DNA of 64,000 bases from Rhynchopus euleeides (Eukaryota > Euglenozoa > Diplonemea > Diplonemida > Diplonemidae), in NCBI GenBank assembly GCA_963210315.1, contig OY723256.1:1922001-1986000 (forward strand), written 5' to 3'. A model generated the notes under the pieces. The model saw only the letters and a list, made by a program, of their open reading frames with translations. It was not told the origin of the DNA and searched no databases. Made by a program: the position numbers and the translations under genes. Positions 28,750 through 39,471 of this stretch are shown piece after piece. How positions within the stretch are numbered: position 1 is the stretch's first letter; each line of letters opens with the position of its first letter.

Positions 28750-30490
28750 ATGGGGAAGCACCAACAGCAGCAGCAGCAGCAGCAGCAGACGCTGCGGACC
28801 CGGCGGGGAGGGGGCGGCAGCGGTGCTGTCTACCTCCCCATCTCCGCAGCCCTGCTCCTCGTCAGCGCTGCCGGGTGGTATGCGGGTCACCGGAGGATCG
28901 CTGACGCACGCCCCGGCGTGGCCGAGGCCTACCACCGCCGCACACTCTCTTCACCCTTCTCCTTCGGACACATCGGGCCACACGCCAGCAGCGCCGCTGC
29001 CTCTGGGTCTGACCACCCCCACCCCCACCCCCACGCCCTCCCCAAAGCGAAAACCGGCGGCGAGCCACCCCTCCTCCACATCCCACGCCACGCCGAAGGC
29101 GCGGTCGCCCCACAGCCCGCCCTGCCTTCCGACGCCGCCCTCCTGTCTGGCCTCCGGTCGCACGGCGTGATCCTGGGCGACGGTGGGGGTGCCCCAGCCT
29201 ATAGGCACGGCAGGTTTCTCACGCATCCCGATGCGGGGCGGAGGGCAGGGGCAGGGGAGGGTGGCGGTGGTGGCGAGGATGCCCCGCGGTTTGTGAGGGT
29301 GTCGACCCGCCCGCATGTCTACTACTTCCCCAGCGTGCTGAGCGGTGCGGAGTGCGACATGATGATCCGTGTGGTGAAGGGGAAGCTGGCCCGGTCCCAG
29401 GTGGTGCCGCACAGGGTGGGGGAGCGCAGCGTCAGCGCTGTGCGGACCTCGCAGCAGACCTGGCTCCCCAGGAATGAGTCTGAGGCTGTGGCGCGGATAT
29501 ACAAGCGGCTTGAAGGTGTTGTGGGGCTGAATCAGACAGAGTCGATGCAGGTGCTTCGTTACCAGGTTGCCCAGAAGTACGAAGCGCATTTCGACTACTT
29601 CGACCCCCTGATGTACGGGCGGCAGGCGACGAACCGTGCGGCCACCTTCCTCCTCTACCTCTCTGACGTGGAGGCGGGGGGCGAGACCAGCTTTCCCCGT
29701 GCAGGGGGGCTGGGTGTGCCGCACCCCTCGAAGCACTGCTCGCAGGGTCTTCGTGTGGCGCCCCGGAAGGGGCGCCACACGAAGACCCTGCCTCTGAGAA
29801 CCTACCTCTGCTACCAGGGGGGATAAAATCCAACTTGCTGCCTTCACGTGGCGCCCCCTGTGATTACCCTCCTCCGAGGGGAAACTAAAGCAAGCTCTGG
29901 TAACTCTTTTTCCGCTGTGTGCCCTGTTTCATATATGCGGAGGGGCCCTTTCTGCACGGCTTTGGTTTTATTGATGTTGTGGTGTGCGTGGTTTATTTTC
30001 CCTTTTTTTGTTGTTTTCGCAGCATTTTATGCTGTCGGGTGAGCTTCCGCCCCATGGGAGGCGCTCCTTCCGGCTTGCGCTGCCCACCCATCCCACCCCC
30101 GTCCCCTTCCCACATTCTTTCTTTTCTTTTAGGGGAGACGTCCTCGCAGTGGCTGTTTGGCCTGACGCGATTCCCCGCCTCAAAGCAGACCCACCTGGCA
30201 GCTACTCAAGGCACATGAGGAGTGAGAGGCGTCAACGGGCGCAACGCCCCTCCCTGCGGTCCGGCTTCCGCCACGTGGCTGACTCAAAGCAGCGAAGTGA
30301 CCAACGGGAGCGACATGAAAAAAAAAAAAAAAAGGGGAGTGGTGTGCTGTTCTACGATATGAAGCCCAACGGGGCGTTGGATCCGTTGTCGCTGCATGCG
30401 GGGTGTCCGGTGGCGAACGGCACGAAGTGGGCAGGCACGCTGTGGTTCCGTGTCAACACCCCGTTCGACAAGTCGAAGCCGATGATGTGA
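28750..30490 (+). CDS. Membrane-anchored prolyl 4-hydroxylase, interrupted by a non-canonical intron or insertion
   Basis: Exons 28750-29769 and 30335-30490 give 391 residues. The N-terminus is cytosolic with a poly-Gln run (CAG repeats), then a signal anchor (about 26-47), a low-complexity stem, and a 2-oxoglutarate/Fe(II) dioxygenase domain from about 180. Iron ligands are His280 and Asp282 (HFDYF) in exon 1 and His361 (LSLHAGCPV) in exon 2; Lys371 in GTKW should bind 2-oxoglutarate. The block CSQGLRVAPRKG joins VLFYDMKPNGALDP as in P4H-TM and plant P4Hs, which fixes the junction to within a few bases. No GT lies between that codon and the in-frame stop at 29824, so the 565-bp interruption is not GT-AG. 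It starts inside a perfect 23-bp hairpin and is flanked by AAGGGG on both sides. Likely ER/Golgi hydroxylation of secreted proteins, if spliced; otherwise a pseudogene. Confidence 0.82.
29742..29791 (+). repeat. Perfect 23-bp hairpin at the hydroxylase exon boundary
   Basis: Left arm 29742-29764 is coding (for the GLRVAP block); the loop GGAA is at 29765-29768; right arm 29769-29791 is the exact inverse. GGAA is a GNRA-type loop, so a stable RNA hairpin is expected. The right arm is the start of the interruption. Confidence 0.9.
29770..30334 (+). other. Non-canonical intron or insertion in the hydroxylase gene
   Basis: 565 bp between two conserved halves of the P4H domain. AAGGGG occurs at both edges (29767-29772 and 30332-30337), so the exact cut can slide by six bases. 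It begins GGGCGCC and ends in an A run then AAG. It contains an in-frame stop at 29824. Every other intron in the window begins GTATG. Confidence 0.65.
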
Positions 30491-30881
30491 GGAGGGAAAT
30501 GCCGATTGAGTCAATGCATGGCTGTTTGGTGTTTCCGAGTGATTGCAATCCCGGAGATGTTGTTCTGTGGCGTGTGGAGCGGTTCCCCGCAGACAGCTGG
30601 GGTAGGAGGAAGTAGAGAGTGCAGGCCGAATCGCCTCGATGGGGGGGCAGTGAGAGGAGGAGTGTGTTGGCGCACCCACCTATCCTGGGCAGCGACCCCC
30701 TCCCAACCCCCCTTGTGATTTTTGGTCTGCGCTGTGGCGTGGCGTTGTCCTCTCTGTGCTTAGATCAAACACCCCCCTCCCCGCCAGACTTTCAACACTA
30801 CTACACAACAAAGCGACAACAACACAGCGTAGAAGGAATATCCCTGTGCCCATCATCACCAACACACCAACACATCCCACG
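30491..30881. other. Intergenic region, hydroxylase to PB1/UBA gene
   Basis: No gene seen. The last 100 bases are A/C-rich leader (ACACAACAAAGCGACAACAA) before the ATG at 30882. A candidate acceptor is CCCGCCAG at about 30786. Confidence 0.45.
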
Positions 30882-32456
30882 ATGCAGCAGCCTGTGCACT
30901 TCGACGCGGTGGAGAAGGAGCTGCCGACTGACAGCGTTAGCATGCCGAACGCAACTGCACCGCACGCACCTGGCCAGCCGACCAACATGGAGCTCTCGGA
31001 GGTGCCTGTGAAGTTCGTGATCCTCCGCAAGGGCGTTGTGGTGGAGCGCCGCCGCGTTCGCCTCCTCAGCCCCACGTTTGAGGATGTGAAGCGCTGCGCA
31101 CGGCAGTGGGCATGCGGGGACTTCAGGGTGCAGTACGTCGATGACGACGGGGACCTGGTGACGATGGACCTGGACGAGGAGTGGTCGGAGTGCGTCTCCC
31201 TGTGGTGCCAGCAGGCAGTGAAGGAGGGCAACGGTGCACGCCCTGCCCTGTGCCTGGTGGTGGAGCTGAGCCCGAACTCGCCGGCGGCAGCGGCTTCTCA
31301 GCAGCAGCACCCGCAGATGGGGTGGTGGGGGCAGTGGCACGCGCGCAGGCAGCAGGCACGCATGCAGAGGTACGCCTGCTACCGTGGGTGGGGTCAGGGG
31401 CAGCCCGCGGAGGAGGGGCTGCGCGCTGCCGACACCGACGCAGGGCAGGACATGCCGCAGCCGCCGTGCTGCAGGCGGAGCGTGAAGCACCCGGGCAGCC
31501 ACGGGCGCTGGTGCAGCAACCCGAACAACAACACCGAGGCTGATGCCATGCAGGGTGAGGGCGCAGGCCACCACACCCGCCCTGTCCGTGGGTGGCGCAT
31601 GTGGGCCATGCAGGCGCGGGCAGCGGCAGCTGCCCAGCAGGGGGGGTCGGAGCCGACGCAGTGCGCTGCGGAGGGGTGCACCTATGCCGTCACCGGGCTG
31701 CACGAGACGCACTGCTGCCGTCGCTGCGCGAAGGACGGGGGGCACGGGCCGCGCTGCCAGCACAAGGCTGCCGCACAGCCTGATGCCGAGGGGACAGACT
31801 CCTCCAGCAGCGACGAGGAGGCCGAGCAGACCGCAGGGCGGGGCTGTGCTGGGTGCGCCTTCCAGGTGACCGGCGTGCACGCCACACACTGCTGCAAGAA
31901 GTGCTCGAAGAAGCCTGGGCAGCACGGCAAGAAGTGCGCGCAGCGCGCGCAGCCCGTTGCTGTCAGCGCTGCCAACACCATCACAAGCGATGAGGCACCG
32001 CAGGCCCGCACGCTGCCCGTGGAGCCGGTGGAGCCCAAGGAGCCCCAGCAGCCCCAGCAGCCTGCTCTCGGGCAGGTCGTGCCGATTCAGCAGGGCTGCG
32101 CAGGGTGCGCCTTCCAGGTGACCGGCCTGCACACGACGCACTGCTGCAAGAAGTGCGCGAAGAAGCCTGGGCAGCACGGGCCGCGCTGCGTGCGCCGTGT
32201 GCTCGACGTGGCCGTGGAGGAGGCACAGCTGGCAGCGATTGCCGAACTCCCCCGTGAGGAGCCTCTGGTGGTGGGCGTGGTGGCCGAGCCCGAGGTGGTG
32301 GTGCCGGATGTGCCCGTCGCATGCGCCGAGCCGGAGCCGGAGTCGGACGCGGCACGCGCGCTGCGCCAGATGGGCTTCGAGATGACGGACAAGCTGTGGG
32401 CACTGCTGGTGAAGCACGACGACGACGTGTCCCGCGTGCTGGAGGAGCTGCTGTAG
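30882..32456 (+). CDS. PB1 / Cys-His repeat / UBA protein, candidate selective autophagy receptor
   Basis: 524 residues. An N-terminal PB1 domain (about 42-110) has both the basic first strand (KFVILRKGVVVERRR from Lys44) and the acidic OPCA motif (DDDGDLVTMDLDEE from Asp87), so it could self-oligomerise head to tail as p62/SQSTM1 does. The middle contains a short CCRRSVKHPGSHGRWC unit and three full repeats (about 261-293, 322-352, 406-436) of the form C-x2/4-C-x8-H-x3-HCC-x2-C, then GxHG-x2-C. These are probably metal-binding; I do not recognise the family. The C-terminus (about 487-524) is a UBA domain with the MGF loop. PB1 plus zinc-binding module plus UBA is the layout of p62/NBR1 cargo receptors, which link ubiquitinated cargo to ATG8. 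I see no unambiguous LIR motif, so receptor function is inference. Confidence 0.88.
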   Translation: MQQPVHFDAVEKELPTDSVSMPNATAPHAPGQPTNMELSEVPVKFVILRKGVVVERRRVRLLSPTFEDVKRCARQWACGDFRVQYVDDDGDLVTMDLDEEWSECVSLWCQQAVKEGNGARPALCLVVELSPNSPAAAASQQQHPQMGWWGQWHARRQQARMQRYACYRGWGQGQPAEEGLRAADTDAGQDMPQPPCCRRSVKHPGSHGRWCSNPNNNTEADAMQGEGAGHHTRPVRGWRMWAMQARAAAAAQQGGSEPTQCAAEGCTYAVTGLHETHCCRRCAKDGGHGPRCQHKAAAQPDAEGTDSSSSDEEAEQTAGRGCAGCAFQVTGVHATHCCKKCSKKPGQHGKKCAQRAQPVAVSAANTITSDEAPQARTLPVEPVEPKEPQQPQQPALGQVVPIQQGCAGCAFQVTGLHTTHCCKKCAKKPGQHGPRCVRRVLDVAVEEAQLAAIAELPREEPLVVGVVAEPEVVVPDVPVACAEPEPESDAARALRQMGFEMTDKLWALLVKHDDDVSRVLEELL

Positions 32457-33169
32457 GATACCTCTGGCCTGGCCGCCTTGCCCTTCTGCTGCGTTGCCTC
32501 TCCCCGATGCGACCAATCCTTCTACGATTCACTCGACTGCATACCACCCATAAATGGCACACGCATCCGCTGATGCTGGTGCCGCCCTTTCCCCCGCCCC
32601 CTCCCACCCATCTCGTGGTTTCTTCTTTCATCTGCAACCTGCTTCGCTCAACCCGGATGAGGTGACGGTTTGCCACGAAATGTGTGTGGGTGCTATTGCC
32701 TTGCTTTCTTGTTTTGTTCATCTTCTACCCCCAGAGACTCCTTTGTTTGTTGTTTGCCCCTTATATCTCTGTTCAGTTCCATTTTTTACAACGAGAGCCT
32801 CGGCCAGCTAGTGCGTGGTGCGACCTAGCACTGCACCTTGCGCCTCTGGTCGTGGCGCCCCCCACTTTACTTTCTTTGAAGCAGTAACCACCCTCGTGCT
32901 CTGCCAGCAGCCCGCTAACCAGCACACTCTCTTGTGAACCACGGCATCATCGGGTGGCCTGCTATAAAAATCGACAAAAACCCAAAGACGGAAGGAGGTT
33001 CCCTGCTCCCCACCACCACCCCCCACCACCTTGCGAGGCCCACTTCTTTCATGGCATCCCAGGGCAAAGTCCCAGACCGACTCACCTTCCGCATGGTGAA
33101 TCCATCTACATTTGAGCTTCACCCCACTCCCCCTCTGCAGGGTGGGGTACACTTGCTGCGGCCGCTACG
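32457..33169. other. Intergenic region
   Basis: It contains T-rich and C-rich stretches and a tract CACTCCCCCTCTGCAG ending at 33140, 29 bases before the next ATG, a good acceptor candidate. No gene is supported. Confidence 0.5.
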
Positions 33170-33593
33170 ATGTCGGCCGCCAGCGCCACGCTGTCCGTCC
33201 GCGGGAAGGAGGTGTTCACACACACGATCCAACTGGGCGCGCCTTGCAACGCGGCACAGGCGCGCGATGCTATCAAGGTGCTGCAGGTATGCATAGTTGT
33301 TGTGCTGTGCCGCCTCAGCTTTCGCAAGGCAGGGGCAGACCCTGCGATGCACAGGCCGCGTCTCACCGCTGTTCTGCCACAGGCCCTCTGTGTGTGCCTG
33401 TGTGCAGGCCTCCGTTGCGCCACGTTGCTTGTCTCCATACGCCCCCCTCACACAGGCAAAGACTGGCGAGGTGTTCGACACGCTCATCAAGGAGTCGCAC
33501 GAGCAGGGCGAAGCTGATGTGCACGATGGGGACGAAGCTCTCGATAGCGAGGAAGAGGTGCCCGCACCTCACAAAAAGCAACGCAACGCGTAG
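33170..33593 (+). CDS. Small acidic protein of unknown function (two exons)
   Basis: Exons 33170-33286 and 33456-33593 encode 84 residues; the intron runs GTATGCA to CACACAG in phase 0. The N-terminal half looks folded (LSVRGKEVFTHTIQL, then AAQARDAIKVLQ), the middle is acidic (DEALDSEEEV) and the end is a short basic cluster (HKKQRNA) that could be a nuclear signal. No family recognised. Support comes from the matching intron signals, the acceptor upstream of the ATG and in-frame exons. Confidence 0.7.
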
Positions 33594-33961
33594 GATGATG
33601 TGTAAGATTGCTGTTCGGCGCTGGCGCTCCCTAACCCCACACGCCCTGCCCTCTGGCGCGCAGCTGCTGCAGCCTGTGCGTGCCCCCTGTGCTGCCAACG
33701 ATGCTGCGCTGTGCAGCCCGTCGTTAGATGTGCCGGGCATTCGCAGTCCGGTGTCAGCAGCTCCACGTCGCCCCCTGCCCCCGCCCCAGGCCAGTGAGTT
33801 GCCCGTGGGTGTACAACAAGAGAGGCCAGAGTTGGGGGTGGGCATCCGCATTGCACATCACGCCTGTGGCTTCTTCACACCCACCCGCCGCAATTGCAGG
33901 TTATTCGGGCATCGCCTCACTTCACTTCTCTCGTGTATTCCCTTCACAACACATTTACACA
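33594..33961. other. Short intergenic region before the CCCH gene
   Basis: No gene. A tract ending CAATTGCAG at about 33900 is the likely acceptor for the next transcript, leaving a leader of about 60 bases. Confidence 0.5.
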
Positions 33962-35347
33962 ATGGACTACACGTGGCTGAAGGATGTGGTCAGCACCAAC
34001 GACATCCTCGACTGTGCGGATGACAACCTGATCCCGACTGGCGTGGAGGCCCAGCAGCAGCGCCTGAAGCTCCCGGCTGAAGATCCGACTTACACCGAAG
34101 ATCACGCTGCAGGGGACAGCTTTGCGGTTGATCTGATTGCGCTGCTCTCGCCGTCGAAGCAGTTTGACAACGAGACGAAGCTCGCCTTCTGCAGGGACCT
34201 TGCGTGCAGCCCCCCGGAGTCTCCGGTTGATGCCGCCGACAACAGGCCTCTCCACGACGCCACACACGCGCAGGATGCAAACGACATTGCAAGCGATATC
34301 ACACCGCCACCTGCTGACTGCCCGACCATCGCACCCAGGCAGAGCGCCATCCCTGACCACGAGGAGTCGCTGCCGCCCCTCGTTGATGCAACGGGCGGTG
34401 CCTTCCAGCGCGGCTTCCGCGAGGCGCAGGCATGGGGGTGCACCTTCGAAGACGCGTGCCCTGTGCTGGAGGAGGACTGCCCGTCGCAGGACATCGATGC
34501 TGCTCTGCCGGAGCCGCTTGGGCACACCGCCCTCTATGCTGACCCTGCTGACGACGAGATGCGCGCGGTGCCCCCTGCCCAGGTGGTGCCCGTGGAGGGG
34601 CAGATGGAGGTGCTGTTCAGGTCGATGCAGGACAGCTGGCTGCAGTCCAACGAGGCGGTGTGCGGTGATTTCGAGGGGAAGGTCAGCACCGCGCAGCTGT
34701 GGGCGGAGGTGCAGCGGCTGCAGCTGGAGAACCAGCAGCTGAAGGAGGTCAACTCGACGCTGCAGAGGCAGCAGACGCCGCAGCAGCAGCCGCAGTCCAG
34801 CAGCGGGAGCACGGGGATGAATGCGACGGCCGCCGCATGGCGGGTGTCGCCTCTGATGCAGGTGTCGTCGCCGGTGCACCAGGCGATGTCGCCCCTTCAT
34901 GATAACACGGCGACCGGCACCCCGCTCAGCCCCGTGAACTTCACCGCCACGCCGAACAACAGCACGCGGGATGGGAGGGATGTGCCGCAGCTCTTCCCCG
35001 TGTCCCCTGTGAGCGAGGCGAGCCGCAGGGACTACGCGTCGATCGGCACACCCACGTCGCCCCTGATTGAGGGCCTGGAGAAGCCGGACTCGCAGATCGA
35101 CAAGGCGAAGCTGAAGACAAAGCTGTGCAAGTACTTCATGCAGACGCAGAGCGAGGCAGGTTGCCCCTTCTACGGCAGGCACGGGTGGTGTGCTTTCGCC
35201 CACGGCGAGAAGGAGCTCCTCACGCCCTTCACCCCGATGTCGCCGATTCTGCCGCTTTCGCCAACCGCTGCGTTTGTCGGGCAGGACTTCAGCACGCCGT
35301 TGTCGCCCTTCTCGATGCCGGAGCCGTCCTCTCCCGTTGCCTTTTGA
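33962..35347 (+). CDS. CCCH zinc-finger protein, TTP-like, probable RNA-binding regulator
   Basis: 461 residues, mostly disordered. One CCCH finger lies near the C-terminus: Cys389, Cys401, Cys410, His414, spacing C-x11-C-x8-C-x3-H, preceded by the lead-in KLKTKLCKYF that is close to the (R/K)YKTELC motif of tristetraprolin-type fingers. The spacing is longer than the usual C-x8-C-x5-C-x3-H. A Gln/Leu-rich coiled-coil segment (about 235-270, AQLWAEVQRLQLENQQLKEV) may mediate dimers. Many SP/TP motifs (SPLMQVSSPVHQAMSPLH, FPVSPVSE, TPTSPL) are likely proline-directed phosphorylation sites. In Euglenozoa such proteins control mRNA stability and translation because transcription is polycistronic; that role is inferred. 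Confidence 0.85.
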   Translation: MDYTWLKDVVSTNDILDCADDNLIPTGVEAQQQRLKLPAEDPTYTEDHAAGDSFAVDLIALLSPSKQFDNETKLAFCRDLACSPPESPVDAADNRPLHDATHAQDANDIASDITPPPADCPTIAPRQSAIPDHEESLPPLVDATGGAFQRGFREAQAWGCTFEDACPVLEEDCPSQDIDAALPEPLGHTALYADPADDEMRAVPPAQVVPVEGQMEVLFRSMQDSWLQSNEAVCGDFEGKVSTAQLWAEVQRLQLENQQLKEVNSTLQRQQTPQQQPQSSSGSTGMNATAAAWRVSPLMQVSSPVHQAMSPLHDNTATGTPLSPVNFTATPNNSTRDGRDVPQLFPVSPVSEASRRDYASIGTPTSPLIEGLEKPDSQIDKAKLKTKLCKYFMQTQSEAGCPFYGRHGWCAFAHGEKELLTPFTPMSPILPLSPTAAFVGQDFSTPLSPFSMPEPSSPVAF

Positions 35348-37512
35348 GGCGGGTGTGTGTGTGCGTTTTTAATGCCCTCTTGCTCTGCCGCCAGGCGGTG
35401 CAATGGCCTTGACCCCGACCCCAAAGTGCAGGCATGACCGGGTTGCATGGGCGTCATGAGAAACCGAATGCATGTTTTGATTAGGGACCCTGAGGGCTGC
35501 GCTCACAACCGCAGGTGACACCCCACTGCCCGCTAGGATAGTGGTCGTCGCTGCAACAACAATAAGAGTGGTTCATGTGGTGTTCGTACCGGTCATGATG
35601 CATCACGTTGCCAACAAGTGCAAGCCAATACATTATATTACCCCTTGCGTCGCCACCAGGATCCCCCGTGACCACGGGGCGAGGAAATCGTATACCTTGT
35701 GGCCCGCACCCCCTTCATTGCCTGAGGTTGGGGGTGCCTGTGCTAATAATCCGCAATACCCTCTCTCCCACCAGATCGTTATGCCTGTTTTGGCCACGAC
35801 CTGTCTTCCGCGCCCCCCACACCCCCCCTCTCTCTCTCTCTCTCTCTCACCACCCCACCCCCTGCACCACCCTTCCCACTTTGTCCGTTTGCTGTGCCCA
35901 GCATGTAACGGATGTCCCCATCCATCATCCAGCCTCCAGGTGGCATGGGCCCTGAGTCCCACGCCGTAACAAAGCGAAAGCGCTGCGGGTCTGCACCTCC
36001 CTTTCTGGGTGAGAGTGTGTGGCCCTGCCCCTGCTGCCTGGCTCAGGCCTTGTATCAAAGAATCCTCCTTCCGTGCCCCTAGGGTCCGTGTGGAACCCTG
36101 GCAAGTTGTTTTCCGCTTGGGCCATTGGGTTGCTCCATACCTGCACTCAAGAACTGTGTGAGCTGATCCTGAAAATAAGAGAGCGAAATAAAGCGAAAAT
36201 TAAGAGTGGTGCAAAGCGTAGGTTCTGCCAACACGTTGTGCCAAGAATCCAGATCTGTGTTGGGGAGGTTTGCTCTGAGGTGAGAACAAAGTCGAAGCTC
36301 ATAGCCAAATGTCTGTTATATCGCTCCTGGAGGAGAGCCGGGGTTGTTTCGTGTGTGCATGTGCTCAATAAATAAGCCGATAGTGTGGCTTCGTTCTGTG
36401 TGGCAACGTTCTGTCTGAAGAACAGCTTGCAGAAAACGGTCATAACGCTCGTAGGCAGCACCATTCCCTAAATCATTTAAATGTCTATCAGCCGTTTCCA
36501 CCCTCTTCCCCTCGACCCATCTTCCGGAACAACACTTTCTCGCCCAACAGACTTTGCCTGTTCGCTTGAGGATGGGCGAGAGCTTCCCCGCAGAGCAATA
36601 TACGCAGCAGTGCACTTCCGTGATTCTGCTGAAAATAAACCCCAGGTCTCTGACGGGCGACACTTTTTTCGTTGCGATGTCTTTTTATCATTCTGCCACC
36701 CTGGGGCCGCGCCCAGGGTTAACATCACGTGTCAAAGCAAAATAGGCTCCAAAAGCTTGGAAGAGGGAATCCCGCAGTAGCGGCAGCGGGAAGTGAACAA
36801 AAGAAGGGCGTGACAAAGGCGGAATAAAAAGGTACGGCCCACCTCTGGCCAGAAAGGACCTGGTAATGGTGCCAGAACCCCCCCGGCTTAGTACGTGTAA
36901 ACATCATTTGGGGTCCCTTCAGGCTCGACGACGATTGTGATCAGTGACACCGTGCCTGGCCAGGCTGGTGCCAGGGCAACTGCCTGCCCTTTAAGATTTT
37001 GGGCACAGACCCAGCAAGAGCACTGAATGTGATTCTTGATTGACATTCTCCTGTTTATTTTTTGACTCGTGCGTGTGTGGTTAGGTGCCTCCTTTATGTG
37101 AGGTATGGCATGTCGAACACAACCCCCGTCCTTAAATCCGCACGAGGGCCTCGGCCCTGTGTCGGTGTGGAGGGGCTTCTGGCAAAAAAATGATTATGGT
37201 GAACAGGAAGGCAGTTCGCCCAGGACATCAAATGGAAAACGGCAAACATCATCTCGGGTGAGAGTAAAATGCTCCCCCCCAGCCCCCTGGAACTTTGGGG
37301 GGGGGGGGGTGATGTCGACCTTTGTCTTTTCTCCTCCACGTCTGTGACCCCCCCGCCCCTCCTCCAGCAACCTCCCAAACCAACCCACAATTGGGGGAAG
37401 AGTGTGTGTGTTGTGGCGTCAATTCTGTGTGTTGGTTGCCTCCAAGCGGCATAAGCGCCCTGTCCCCCCCCCCCCTCTCACCCCTCCTCCCCAAAGGAGA
37501 CTAAAGAACTAT
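35348..37512. other. Gene-free region after the CCCH gene
   Basis: A (CT)n microsatellite lies at about 35827-35850. Open frames here are short and lack motifs. I found no splice-site pairs joining them. Confidence 0.5.
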
Positions 37513-38610
37513 TTTTAACCCTTTAACCCTTTTCCGACCACGGGGGGGTTAATTAATTTTCGAGATTTCGGGTTTCACACCGCGATCGTGAGTAAGTTGG
37601 ACGGATTTTGGTGTTTTTCAAGATTTCTTTTGATGGTGAAATCGGTTGTCGCAATTATATTCAAGACAACCAAACAAAGTCCCCGGAAAATTATTTTTTC
37701 CATTTTCCCGGCAGTGACAAAGTGCACACCGTGAAAACACCCTGAAATCCTGAAAAAATCGCGTGTGGCCTTGGCAACCAAAATGTATTGGGTATCTGGA
37801 ACCCACTCAGGGCCTACTGTTGCTTTCTCGAGCACAGTTGTCAAAACCCTACTCTCGGTGGCCAAACAATCGCCAAATGGTGGAGTTCAAAGCATGTTAC
37901 TGCTGATCGCAAAAACCAAAGATTTTCGAGGGTTTTCCAGGGTACGTATAAGCAGGCTATATAGGGGGCCTATATAGGTGGGTGGTCGGTGTGGGTGGGG
38001 GGGGCCAACTTGACCTCTGCCGTCCAGTGGGACGGAACAACGTCTTTTTTGAACGATTTGAACGATTTTTGGCCGTGCTCGTCGCGTCCCCCGGTGAGGG
38101 GGGACGCTGTTTCGTGTTCTCCTTGCCGCACGGAGGCATTGCCTTACGTCGCCTCTTCCTCTTTTCCTTTATGGGCGGGTTAGTCTGGCTCAGAGGGCGG
38201 GACCGTGCTGATATGCACAGTGACGACTCTCCCTTTTTTTGTTGTGCCCGCCTCCTGCCGAGTCGTGGCTGCTGCCTCTCAGACTGGGGGCGGGCGGTCG
38301 CCGACGCTGACGCGCCTGGCGGCCCGTGGAAAGTGACGTGGGTCTGGGGGTGGGGGGGGGGGGGGGGGGGGTTTTCCCTCTTGTGTCCCATGCCTTGTTT
38401 GCAGTGATCGCATTGTTGGCCATCCTTGCTGTAGTTCGGCATGCCGCCCTTCCCACCTTCCCCCACCCCCTCCCCGGCGGTTTTGCTCTCCGTGTGGTTT
38501 GGTGGTACTGGTGAGCCATCTGGGGAAAGAACCTTGACAATCCCGGGCCGGCAGTACGTTCGTCACCCCCACGGGCTCGGCCGGTTTCTAAACCTTTAGG
38601 CAATCTACGT

Positions 38611-38662
38611 CCGCAGGCCAAGAACCCGGTGTGCAGATGCACGTTGGGAGCCCCCTGAAGTC
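38611..38662 (+). repeat. 52-bp direct repeat, copy 1
   Basis: CCGCAGGCCAAGAACCCGGT ... GGGAGCCCCCTGAAGTC; nearly identical to 38727-38778, differing mainly in AGATGC versus CGAAGC. Spacing 116 bp. Confidence 0.85.
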
Positions 38663-38726
38663 CGCACACGCCCTCTCTGAGTAGTCCCCGACCAAGCGCT
38701 GGCCTCTCTGACCGACTACCATGCCG

Positions 38727-38778
38727 CCGCAGGCCAAGAACCCGGTGTGCCGAAGCACGTTGGGAGCCCCCTGAAGTC
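38727..38778 (+). repeat. 52-bp direct repeat, copy 2
   Basis: Second copy of the unit at 38611-38662; the intervening sequence is not repeated. Confidence 0.85.
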
Positions 38779-39471
38779 AACACAGCACCCCGCCAGTGGC
38801 TCCAGCTGTCCCTCCCCATGTCAGAGTTGACGGAAAAAGGCGGACCCTCTTTTGTCCCAGTGCTCCGTGCTATGCACTGGGACCCCGTTGCCCAGGCGGA
38901 CCAGCCTGGGGGAGCCCTCGGGGTGTGGGGTTGAGTTTTACGACTTCCCTAGGTCTTAGGTAGTTTAAGGTCGTGCCCAGGACCTGGTGACAAGGGTGAG
39001 GTTTTTCAAAAAATTTGTTGTCGTGAAATGCGCTGTTCGTGCCATGTTCGAGACTGCCAGAGTTGTTGAACAAAAATATTTCCCTCCCTTGACAAACGCG
39101 AAAGCCAAGTCCCTGGTTAATTAGCATTCCTGGTCATGGGGTCTGGGTGTCGTCACCCCCACCGGGCCACTTTCAGCCTCACGAATCCGTGCGAAGCGGC
39201 GATTTTCGGACAGATTCAGCCCAGAACAATTCCAGGAAGAAAAAATCGATCAAAGGGGGGTGACGACTTTTCCGGCATTTTTCGGCTTTTTTCGGGTTTT
39301 TTCGGGTCCCGTGCGTTTTTTTCCCTTTGCCAAAATGCGTGAAAAATCCCCCCTGGAGGCCGGAAAACCCCGGAAAAAAGACCCGAAAAAAATAACAACA
39401 CAGCCCCCTCTGGCACCTCTGGCGGAACAGCCCCCGGTGGGGCTGGCGGGATCCAGGGGGTTGCTGCGACG

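Noticed and set aside
30801..32516. Minus-strand frame of about 570 codons opposite the PB1/UBA gene
   Set aside because: Antisense shadow of a GC-rich coding region; the + strand carries recognisable domains with a good start, the minus strand none.
39270..39390. Telomere-like repeats (TTTTTTCGGG runs)
   Set aside because: Irregular units, internal position and no TTAGGG-type periodicity.
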